Below the pieces are notes generated by a model. That model did no database searches. It saw only the letters and a program-made list of their open reading frames with translations, and was not told the DNA's origin. A stretch of DNA of 6,205 bases from an uncultured Pelagibacteraceae bacterium (lineage in GTDB: Bacteria > Pseudomonadota > Alphaproteobacteria > Pelagibacterales > Pelagibacteraceae), in assembly GCA_902509725.1 (NCBI GenBank), contig CABWYI010000024.1:1-6205 (forward strand), in the 5' to 3' direction. Below are positions 1-4,816 of the stretch, piece after piece. The stretch's first letter is position 1. The number at the start of each line of letters is the position of its first letter. Position numbers and translations under genes: made by a program.

Positions 1-336
1 ATAAATTCCTCTACCAATACCAACATCAACTCTACCACCTGATAATTGATCCAATAAAGCGATGTCTTCTGCTAATCTTATTGGGTTATGGAAAGTGATA
101 ACATTACAAGCTTGTCCAATTCTAATTTGTTTAGTCCTCGCAGCTGCATCAACACCCATCATTAAAGGGTTTGTACAAGACTCCATTCCCTCATGATTAA
201 AGTGATGTTCTGTGTACCAAATAGAGTCCCAATTATTTTCATCACAATAAGTAGTGATCTCTTTAGTTTCATCTAATAATTGATTATACGGTTTATGATC
301 CCAGTTTGTAGTATTGCAAAAGTAACCAAATTTCAT
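1..336 (-). CDS. Luciferase-like (LLM class) flavin-dependent monooxygenase, N-terminal part
   Basis: This is the first 112 codons of a gene that runs off the left edge. I translated it from the reverse strand, starting at the ATG at 336-334, which has a strong Shine-Dalgarno (AAGGAGGT) four bases upstream. The protein begins MKFGYFCNTT. It carries the bacterial-luciferase fold signatures WYTEHHF (residues 40-46), TKQIRIGQ (68-75), HNPIRLAEDIALLD (83-96) and LSGGRVDVGIGRG (98-110). In the family these build the first beta-alpha units of a TIM barrel that binds reduced flavin. Members usually have about 330-370 residues, so roughly a third is visible. They oxidise organic substrates with O2 and FMNH2 in the cytoplasm; the substrate cannot be read from this part. 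It is transcribed away from the eutA-like gene and shares its upstream region, so it could act in the same catabolic route, which is inference only. Confidence 0.9.
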   Translation of the reverse strand, partial: MKFGYFCNTTNWDHKPYNQLLDETKEITTYCDENNWDSIWYTEHHFNHEGMESCTNPLMMGVDAAARTKQIRIGQACNVITFHNPIRLAEDIALLDQLSGGRVDVGIGRGIY

Positions 337-340
337 TCTA

Positions 341-348
341 ACCTCCTT
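341..348 (-). promoter_or_regulatory. Strong Shine-Dalgarno of the monooxygenase gene
   Basis: AAGGAGGT on the reverse strand is an eight-base match to the anti-Shine-Dalgarno sequence, four bases before the ATG at 336-334. It fixes the start codon. It stands out because most other genes in the window have no such site. Confidence 0.85.
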
Positions 349-420
349 AAATAATTAAATCTAAGACGATTGATCCCACTTTCGTATTTTGTAAATATCG
401 ACGAGTTATGTATCGCTTAA

Positions 421-435
421 AAATTACTGTAATTT
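421..435. repeat. 15-bp perfect palindrome in the divergent spacer (candidate operator)
   Basis: The sequence AAATTAC-T-GTAATTT is a perfect inverted repeat with 7-base arms around one central base. It lies between the divergent monooxygenase and eutA-like genes and touches a possible -35 element (434-439). This size and position suit a dimeric repressor or activator, for example of the GntR type, but no regulator gene is in the window to pair it with. Palindromes of this length do occur by chance in AT-rich DNA. Confidence 0.45.
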
Positions 436-462
436 AACTAGACTATTTAATCAATATATATT
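434..462 (+). promoter_or_regulatory. Possible sigma70 promoter for the eutA-like gene
   Basis: TTAACT (434-439) and TATATT (457-462) are separated by 17 bases, matching the -35 and -10 consensus at 4 and 5 of 6 positions. Transcription would begin around 469-476, at or just before the ATG at 476. The mRNA would then be leaderless or nearly so, consistent with the absence of a Shine-Dalgarno. The DNA is AT-rich enough that this could be a chance match. Confidence 0.35.
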
Positions 463-469
463 TAATCAA
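444..469 (+). repeat. 11-bp direct repeat upstream of the eutA-like gene
   Basis: TATTTAATCAA occurs at 444-454 and again at 459-469, offset by 15 bases, and ends six bases before the start codon. The copies flank and overlap the possible -10 element. Tandem sites like this could bind a regulator. The low-complexity AT-rich setting also makes a chance repeat plausible. Confidence 0.5.
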
Positions 470-475
470 GCTTTA

Positions 476-1219
476 ATGAAATTAACTAAGATAGAACCAA
501 AATACCTAGAAAAACATAATCCAAGGGTAGGGTTAATTACATTGGCCAGTGATTTTAGAATCGAAAAAGATTTTAATAATGTAATTTATGGTAAGGACAT
601 AGATTTATACTGCAATAGAATTAAATGTTATAATCCTTTAACAAATGAAACATTAAAAAAAATGGCAGATGATATTCCAAAAGTTACAGAGGATATTTTG
701 CCGGATCAAAATTTAGATTGTGTTGCTTATGGCTGTACATCAGGAACAATTGCTGCAGGTTATCAATCAATTCTTGAGAAAGTAAATTCAGCAAAACCAA
801 ACACCAAAGTCACAACACCAATAACATCAGCAATAAATGCTCTTAAAATTTTAAAGATAAAAAGATTATCAATTTTTACTCCTTATACAGATGAAATAAA
901 TCAATCTGTAATTAATTATTTTAAAAAAGAAAATATAGAAATTGATGAACTTTCTTATTTTGATATAGCCTCAGATCTAGATATTGGAAAAGTTGATCCA
1001 CAACATTTATTTGAAACACTTGCAAAAATAGATTTGTCAAAGAGTGATGCTTTGTTTGTTTCTTGTACTGCATTACCGGTACTTTCAATAATTAACGAAT
1101 TAGAAAAAAAAATAAATAAAATTGTTTTATCAAGCAACCAAACTTTAATTTGGAATACCCTTAAAGAAATAAATTATGATAATGAAGTTGAAGGTTTTGG
1201 CGAATTATTTAATAATTAA
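476..1219 (+). CDS. eutA: EutA-like protein of the Asp/Glu racemase / arylmalonate decarboxylase family
   Basis: A 247-residue cytoplasmic protein of the two-domain, cofactor-free racemase fold that includes maleate isomerase, arylmalonate decarboxylase and EutA. Both cysteine motifs are present: YGCTSGT (residues 85-91, C87) and VSCTALP (195-201, C197), one for each half of the active site. Other family marks are RVGLITLASDF (17-27), FTPYTDE (134-140) and SSNQ (219-222). The N-terminal segment and the cysteine motifs resemble EutA of ectoine and 5-hydroxyectoine catabolic clusters, where EutA is thought to help convert 5-hydroxyectoine towards ectoine. The next gene, three bases on, is DoeA-like, which supports this reading. 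No Shine-Dalgarno precedes the ATG; the next in-frame Met (63) would remove the first conserved strand. Maleate isomerase or another racemase remains possible. The family is clear, the EutA role is probable. Confidence 0.75.
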   Translation: MKLTKIEPKYLEKHNPRVGLITLASDFRIEKDFNNVIYGKDIDLYCNRIKCYNPLTNETLKKMADDIPKVTEDILPDQNLDCVAYGCTSGTIAAGYQSILEKVNSAKPNTKVTTPITSAINALKILKIKRLSIFTPYTDEINQSVINYFKKENIEIDELSYFDIASDLDIGKVDPQHLFETLAKIDLSKSDALFVSCTALPVLSIINELEKKINKIVLSSNQTLIWNTLKEINYDNEVEGFGELFNN

Positions 1220-1222
1220 TTT

Positions 1223-2392
1223 ATGAATTTTACTAACGAAGAATACAAATCTAGATTAAAAAAAGTCCAAGATTCAATGCAAGAAAAGGGTATTGAACTT
1301 CTAATTTCACAAGATCCATCCAACATGAATTATTTAACTGGTTATGATGCGTGGTCGTTCTATTACGCTCAATGCGTAATAGTGCACGTCAATGCTGATG
1401 AACCAATTTGTTTTGTTAGAAATCAAGACGCAGGAGGCGCGTATATTAAAACTTATCTGAAGGATGAAAATATAATTAAGTATCATGAAAAATATATTCA
1501 TACCTGGCCACTACATCCTTACGATGCACTAGTTGATCTTATTAAAAAGAGAAAATGGGACAAGCTTTCTGTAGGGCTTGAAATGGATAGTCATTATTTT
1601 ACAGCTTTTTGTTATGAAAAAATTAAACAAGGCTTACCTAGTGCAAAAATTTTAGATTGTGAAAGATTAGTTAATTGGGTGAGAGTCATTAAATCTGAAA
1701 CAGAAATAAAATATATGAGAGCCGCCGCTCAAATATCTCAATTGGGAATGAAAACAGCTTTTGAGTCTATTAGTCCTGGAGTTAGACAGTGCGATGCTGT
1801 TTCAAAAATTTATACAACTTTAATTAAAGGAACCCCTGAATTTGGAGGAGATTATTCATCTATTGTTCCAATGATACCAACGGGAAAAGGTACATCAGCT
1901 TCACACTTAACATGGTCAGAAGATAAATTCGTAGAAGGTGAAGCTACAATTATTGAATTGTCAGGTGTAAATAAAAAATATCATTGTCCAATGGCCCGAA
2001 CAATTTTGCTCGGAAAACTAGATCAAAAAAAAGTTGATACAATGAAAAAAACAAATGAAGCTCTTCAAGCAGGAATTGATTTAGTCAAAGCTGGAAATAC
2101 TGCTGATGATGTTGCTCAAGCTTTTTGGAAGGTATTAGATAAATATGGGATAGAAAAAACTTCAAGAACTGGATATTCAATTGGCATAGGTTATCCTCCT
2201 GACTGGGGTGAACACACTTTAAATATATCAAAAGGTGATATGACTGTATTACAACCTAACGTTACTTTTCATATGATTGCAGTGATGCAATTTGGAAACT
2301 GGGGAGTAGAAGCTTCTGAAGCTATAAGAGTTACTGATAAAGGATCTGAGCTGTTTTGTAATTTTTCTAAAGAACTTCATATTAAAAGCTAG
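1223..2392 (+). CDS. doeA: Ectoine hydrolase-like protein (DoeA/EutD), M24 family without metal ligands
   Basis: A 389-residue cytoplasmic protein with a creatinase/prolidase N-terminal domain (about 1-155) and an M24 pita-bread catalytic domain (about 160-385). DoeA opens the ectoine ring to N-alpha-acetyl-diaminobutyrate, which DoeB/EutE then deacetylates. DoeA-like motifs are DPSNMNYLTGYDAWSFY (31-47), SHLTW (227-231), IELSG (244-248), KYHCPMART (252-260) and GYPPDWGE (323-330). True M24 peptidases coordinate two metals through Asp, Asp, His, Glu and Glu. Here the positions expected for the two Asp appear as E245 and P256, and the HGxG histidine as Y318, so a metal-free mechanism like that of creatinase or EutD is likely, with H228 and E245 as candidate catalytic residues. 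The gene follows the eutA-like gene by three bases, so the two are surely co-transcribed. There is no Shine-Dalgarno; coupling to the upstream stop is likely. DddP-type DMSP lyase or creatinase are less fitting alternatives. Confidence 0.8.
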   Translation: MNFTNEEYKSRLKKVQDSMQEKGIELLISQDPSNMNYLTGYDAWSFYYAQCVIVHVNADEPICFVRNQDAGGAYIKTYLKDENIIKYHEKYIHTWPLHPYDALVDLIKKRKWDKLSVGLEMDSHYFTAFCYEKIKQGLPSAKILDCERLVNWVRVIKSETEIKYMRAAAQISQLGMKTAFESISPGVRQCDAVSKIYTTLIKGTPEFGGDYSSIVPMIPTGKGTSASHLTWSEDKFVEGEATIIELSGVNKKYHCPMARTILLGKLDQKKVDTMKKTNEALQAGIDLVKAGNTADDVAQAFWKVLDKYGIEKTSRTGYSIGIGYPPDWGEHTLNISKGDMTVLQPNVTFHMIAVMQFGNWGVEASEAIRVTDKGSELFCNFSKELHIKS

Positions 2393-2402
2393 ATATTAGG
2401 GG

Positions 2403-2431
2403 TTGATATTTATTCCTACAAATGTTTTAAA
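2403..2431 (+). promoter_or_regulatory. Weak candidate promoter before the transporter ATPase gene
   Basis: TTGATA (2403-2408), 17 bases, then TTTAAA (2426-2431), with a TG at 2423-2424 that would make an extended -10. Each hexamer matches consensus at no more than 5 and 4 of 6 positions. It lies in the 56-base spacer after the DoeA-like gene, where I see no terminator, so read-through from upstream is just as likely to drive this gene. Confidence 0.25.
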
Positions 2432-2448
2432 TTCATTAAATTATTTCA

Positions 2449-3528
2449 ATGAATAAAGAATTCGTTAAATTTGATAAAGTAGATAAAAGTTACGACGGTA
2501 AAATTTTAGTCGTAAAAGATCTTCAATTAGATATCGAAGAGGGTGAGTTTGTCACAATGTTAGGACCTTCTGGTTCTGGAAAAACCACTTGTCTAATGAT
2601 GTTAGCAGGATTTGAAACACCAACACATGGTGAAATCTATTTAGATGGAAAAGCAATATCAAGTATTCCACCTCACAAAAGAGGTATTGGAATGGTTTTT
2701 CAAAACTATGCTTTGTTTCCGCATATGACAGTTTATGAAAATTTAGCATTTCCATTAAGAGTTAGAAAAATTCCAAAGGACGAAGCAGATAAAAAAATTG
2801 ATAAGGCGCTATCAATGGTTTCTTTACAAGGTTTTGCTGACAGGATGCCTGGACAATTATCAGGTGGACAACAACAACGGGTAGCGGTTGCAAGATCACT
2901 AGTGTTTGATCCACAATTAGTTCTAATGGATGAGCCTTTAGGAGCTTTAGATAAAAACTTAAGGGAGAGCATGCAATATGAAATTAAACACATTCATGAA
3001 AGTATTGGTGTAACAGTTGTTTATGTAACTCATGATCAGAGTGAAGCTTTAACAATGTCTAATAGAATTGCAGTATTCAACGATGGAAAAGTTCAACAAC
3101 TTTCAAGCCCCGATGAATTATATGAAAAACCTGTAAATTCTTTTGTGGCTGAATTTATTGGTGAGAACAATACTTTTGCTGGTGAAGTTTCAGATATTTC
3201 AGGTGGAAAGTGTAAAGTTAAAATTGCTAATACAGAAATATTAGCAAACCCTATTTCTGTTAAAGGAAAGGGAGAAAAAACTAAAATTTCTTTAAGACCG
3301 GAAAGAGCCTTGATTAATCCAAGTGATAAAATGGATAATGTTCATTCCGGAAAAGTAGAGGAAGTGATATATCATGGAGATCACACTAGAGTTCGAATGA
3401 ATGTTTTAGGAAATAACCAATTTATTTTAAAAGTTCCAAACAGCTCTGCCAATATGGACATTAAGCTTGGTAAGGATATTAAAATTGGATGGAATAGTGA
3501 AGACGCAAGAGCTCTAGATCCAAAATAA
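2449..3528 (+). CDS. potA: ABC transporter ATP-binding protein, PotA type
   Basis: A 359-residue ATPase that would power import by a polyamine-type ABC transporter from the cytoplasmic face. All nucleotide-binding motifs are intact: Walker A GPSGSGKTT (39-47), Q-loop Q85 in VFQNYALFPHMTV, signature LSGGQQQR (137-144), Walker B LVLMDEP (157-163), D-loop GALD (165-168) and H-loop H195. The C-terminal part (about 240-355) matches a TOBE_2 regulatory domain, with the typical SLRPERA strand at 281-287. Length is normal for PotA/FbpC/UgpC-type ATPases. The following binding protein and permeases are of the Pot type, so I name it potA. The ATP-binding domain itself says nothing about the substrate. 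No Shine-Dalgarno precedes the ATG, and the gene sits 56 bases after the DoeA-like gene with no terminator between, so it probably belongs to the same transcript. Confidence 0.9.
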   Translation: MNKEFVKFDKVDKSYDGKILVVKDLQLDIEEGEFVTMLGPSGSGKTTCLMMLAGFETPTHGEIYLDGKAISSIPPHKRGIGMVFQNYALFPHMTVYENLAFPLRVRKIPKDEADKKIDKALSMVSLQGFADRMPGQLSGGQQQRVAVARSLVFDPQLVLMDEPLGALDKNLRESMQYEIKHIHESIGVTVVYVTHDQSEALTMSNRIAVFNDGKVQQLSSPDELYEKPVNSFVAEFIGENNTFAGEVSDISGGKCKVKIANTEILANPISVKGKGEKTKISLRPERALINPSDKMDNVHSGKVEEVIYHGDHTRVRMNVLGNNQFILKVPNSSANMDIKLGKDIKIGWNSEDARALDPK

Positions 3529-3566
3529 TCTTAATTAAACAACTAATAATTAGCTAAAAACGCCTG

Positions 3567-3595
3567 TTGACTCTGATCCCTGAAGTTGTTTTAAT
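3567..3595 (+). promoter_or_regulatory. Candidate sigma70 promoter for the binding-protein gene
   Basis: TTGACT (3567-3572) and TTTAAT (3590-3595) are separated by exactly 17 bases, each matching the consensus at 5 of 6 positions. Transcription would start near 3602, giving a leader of about 25 bases that holds the palindrome and the ribosome binding site. A private promoter fits a binding protein that must outnumber its permeases. The stretch around 3561-3588 is noticeably richer in G+C than the rest of the spacer. Confidence 0.5.
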
Positions 3596-3602
3596 TCGCT
3601 TT

Positions 3603-3616
3603 TTTAAACGTTTAAA
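3603..3616. repeat. 14-bp perfect palindrome before the binding-protein gene (candidate operator)
   Basis: TTTAAACGTTTAAA is fully self-complementary and ends one base before the GGAGG ribosome binding site. It would overlap the expected transcription start. A regulator bound here could block initiation; as RNA it would form only a weak AU hairpin. My rough estimate is that about one 14-bp palindrome is expected by chance in an AT-rich window of this length, so position is the main argument. Confidence 0.4.
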
Positions 3617-3617
3617 C

Positions 3618-3623
3618 GGAGGA
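3618..3623 (+). promoter_or_regulatory. Shine-Dalgarno that sets the start of the binding-protein gene
   Basis: GGAGGA lies four bases before the ATG at 3627. It shows that translation begins there and not at the in-frame TTG at 3567, which is part of the candidate -35 element and has no ribosome binding site. Confidence 0.85.
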
Positions 3624-3626
3624 AAA

Positions 3627-4745
3627 ATGAAAACAATTAGTAAATTATTACTAGCCATTTCTTTTGCTATCTCTGTAACTACTTCAGCATTTGCAGTAAC
3701 TGTGGTGTCTTGGGGTGGAGCTTACACAGAGTCTCAAAAGTTAGGTTATGGTGATCCTACTGCTAAAGCACTTGGTATAGATATTAACTGGGTGGATTAT
3801 TCAGGTGGATTATCTGAAATTAAAGCACAAAAAGAAGCTGGTGCAATTACATGGGATATTATCGATGTATTTGCTATGGATACTATCAATGGATGTGACG
3901 AAGGATTATTTGTTGAATTCGATTTTGACAAAGATTTCCCAGCTGCACCAGATGGAACTCCAGCAAGTAAAGATTTCTTTACTGATATGCCTAGCAAATG
4001 TGCTGTTGGAAATATTCTTTACTCATGGAACTACGCTTACAGTACAAAAGCATTCCCAGGTAAAGGACCAAAAACAATCAAAGATTTTTTTAACACTAAA
4101 AAATTCCCTGGAAAAAGAGCTATCTACAAAAGCGCTTTAACGAACTTAGAGATCGCTTTAGCTGCAGATGGTATCAAACCAGGTAAAGGTGGAAAAAAAA
4201 TCTATAAAGCTTTAGAAACAGAAAAAGGTGTTAACAGAGCAATGAACAAGATCAAAGAATTATGCGCAAACGATAATTGTGTATTTTGGTCTGCAGGTGC
4301 TCAACCACCAGAACTATTAGTTTCAGGTGAAGTTGTTATGGCCACAGGTTGGAATGGTAGATTCTTCGGCGCAGAAGTTGGAGAAGGTGCACCAATCAAA
4401 CAAGTATGGGATGGACAAGGTCTTGACTACGAGTACTTCGTACAAGTTAAGGGTGGACCAAACGATGCTAATGGTAAAGCTAAGAAAGCTTTAGCTATGA
4501 TGACTAACACAGAGATGTTAGCTGGTAGTGCTAAGTATATTGCATACGCTCCTTGGAGAAAATCTTCTATAGCAATTATGGAAGCAGGAGAGCCTTGGTA
4601 TAAAGATGGTAAAACTAATATGGTACCACAAATGCCAACTGCACCACAAAACACTAAAAACTACTTCCTAGTTGATCCAGTATTCTGGGCTGACAATGGA
4701 ACAGAGCTTGGTGAGAAGTGGGAAGCTATGAAAGCTGGTCTATAA
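3627..4745 (+). CDS. potD: Periplasmic substrate-binding protein, PotD-type (polyamine/osmolyte ABC importer)
   Basis: A 372-residue secreted solute-binding protein that would deliver its ligand to the two permeases in the inner membrane. Starting at 3627, residues 1-23 form a classic signal peptide: MKTISK, a hydrophobic core, then cleavage after AFA (21-23). There is no lipobox cysteine, so the mature protein should be soluble. The mature part has the SWGGAY opening (28-33) and FPGKGPKTIKDFF (143-155), KKFPGKR (158-164) and AGAQPPELLVSGEVVMATGW (223-242), typical of the spermidine/putrescine-type (COG0687, SBP_bac_8) family in proteobacteria. Four cysteines (C90, C125, C213, C218) could form two disulfides in the periplasm. 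Polyamine binding is only the family default; beside eutA/doeA-like genes the ligand may be ectoine-like. It has its own promoter and terminator. Family certain, ligand open. Confidence 0.9.
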   Translation: MKTISKLLLAISFAISVTTSAFAVTVVSWGGAYTESQKLGYGDPTAKALGIDINWVDYSGGLSEIKAQKEAGAITWDIIDVFAMDTINGCDEGLFVEFDFDKDFPAAPDGTPASKDFFTDMPSKCAVGNILYSWNYAYSTKAFPGKGPKTIKDFFNTKKFPGKRAIYKSALTNLEIALAADGIKPGKGGKKIYKALETEKGVNRAMNKIKELCANDNCVFWSAGAQPPELLVSGEVVMATGWNGRFFGAEVGEGAPIKQVWDGQGLDYEYFVQVKGGPNDANGKAKKALAMMTNTEMLAGSAKYIAYAPWRKSSIAIMEAGEPWYKDGKTNMVPQMPTAPQNTKNYFLVDPVFWADNGTELGEKWEAMKAGL

Positions 4746-4752
4746 TTAAAGT

Positions 4753-4780
4753 TTGAAAGAACTTAATTATATATTATAAT
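4753..4780 (+). promoter_or_regulatory. Near-consensus promoter just before the terminator, reading into the permease gene
   Basis: TTGAAA (4753-4758), 16 bases, then a perfect TATAAT (4775-4780). Transcription would begin about seven bases later, near 4785-4788, inside the left arm of the terminator hairpin. Such an RNA would carry a shortened stem at its 5' end and a leader of about 30 bases before the permease ATG. It would let the permeases be made independently of read-through past the terminator. AT-rich DNA makes chance TATAAT matches common. Confidence 0.45.
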
Positions 4781-4782
4781 TT

Positions 4783-4816
4783 AAGGGCGGTTATTTATTA
4801 ACCGCCCTTTTTATTT
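4783..4816 (+). terminator. Strong intrinsic terminator after the binding-protein gene
   Basis: An 11-base-pair stem pairs 4783-4793 (AAGGGCGGTTA) with 4799-4809 (TAACCGCCCTT) around the five-base loop TTTAT. The T-run TTTTTATTT (4808-4816) overlaps the end of the stem. The GC core GGGCGG/CCGCCC is very unusual for this AT-rich window. It lies 37 bases after the binding-protein stop and ends at the base before the next gene's ATG, so it probably lets only part of the transcripts continue into the permease genes. Confidence 0.9.

Noticed and set aside
955..1137. Minus-strand 60-residue open frame opposite the eutA-like gene (similar cases at 3797-3997 and 4427-4654 opposite potD)
   Set aside because: Short antisense frames with no domain or start signals, lying on well-supported genes.
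1223..2392. Xaa-Pro aminopeptidase, creatinase or DMSP lyase DddP as the identity of the M24 protein
   Set aside because: The peptidase metal ligands appear to be missing, and the DPSNM, SHLTW, YHCP and GYPPDWGE segments with the EutA-like neighbour fit ectoine hydrolase better. DddP and creatinase are not fully excluded.
2552..2993. Two minus-strand open frames of 67 and 86 residues opposite potA
   Set aside because: They are antisense to conserved ATPase motifs, have no recognisable domains, and the sense frame fully explains the DNA.
3543..3553. Small palindrome CTAAT-A-ATTAG after potA as a terminator
   Set aside because: The stem is only five AT-rich pairs with no following T-run, so it would not stop transcription.
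3567..3626. Upstream in-frame TTG start that would add 20 residues to the binding protein
   Set aside because: The extension (MTLIPEVVLIRFFKRLNGGK) would bury the signal peptide, it has no ribosome binding site, and GGAGGA sits correctly before the ATG at 3627.
3529..3626. Riboswitch or structured leader before the binding-protein gene
   Set aside because: The GC-richer block at 3561-3588 does not fold by eye into a convincing multi-stem structure and matches no riboswitch I recognise; part of it is better read as a promoter.
3805..4140. 111-residue open frame on the plus strand inside the binding-protein gene
   Set aside because: It overlaps a clearly recognised gene in another frame, has no ribosome binding site, and its sequence resembles no family; it is a by-product of AT-rich codon use.
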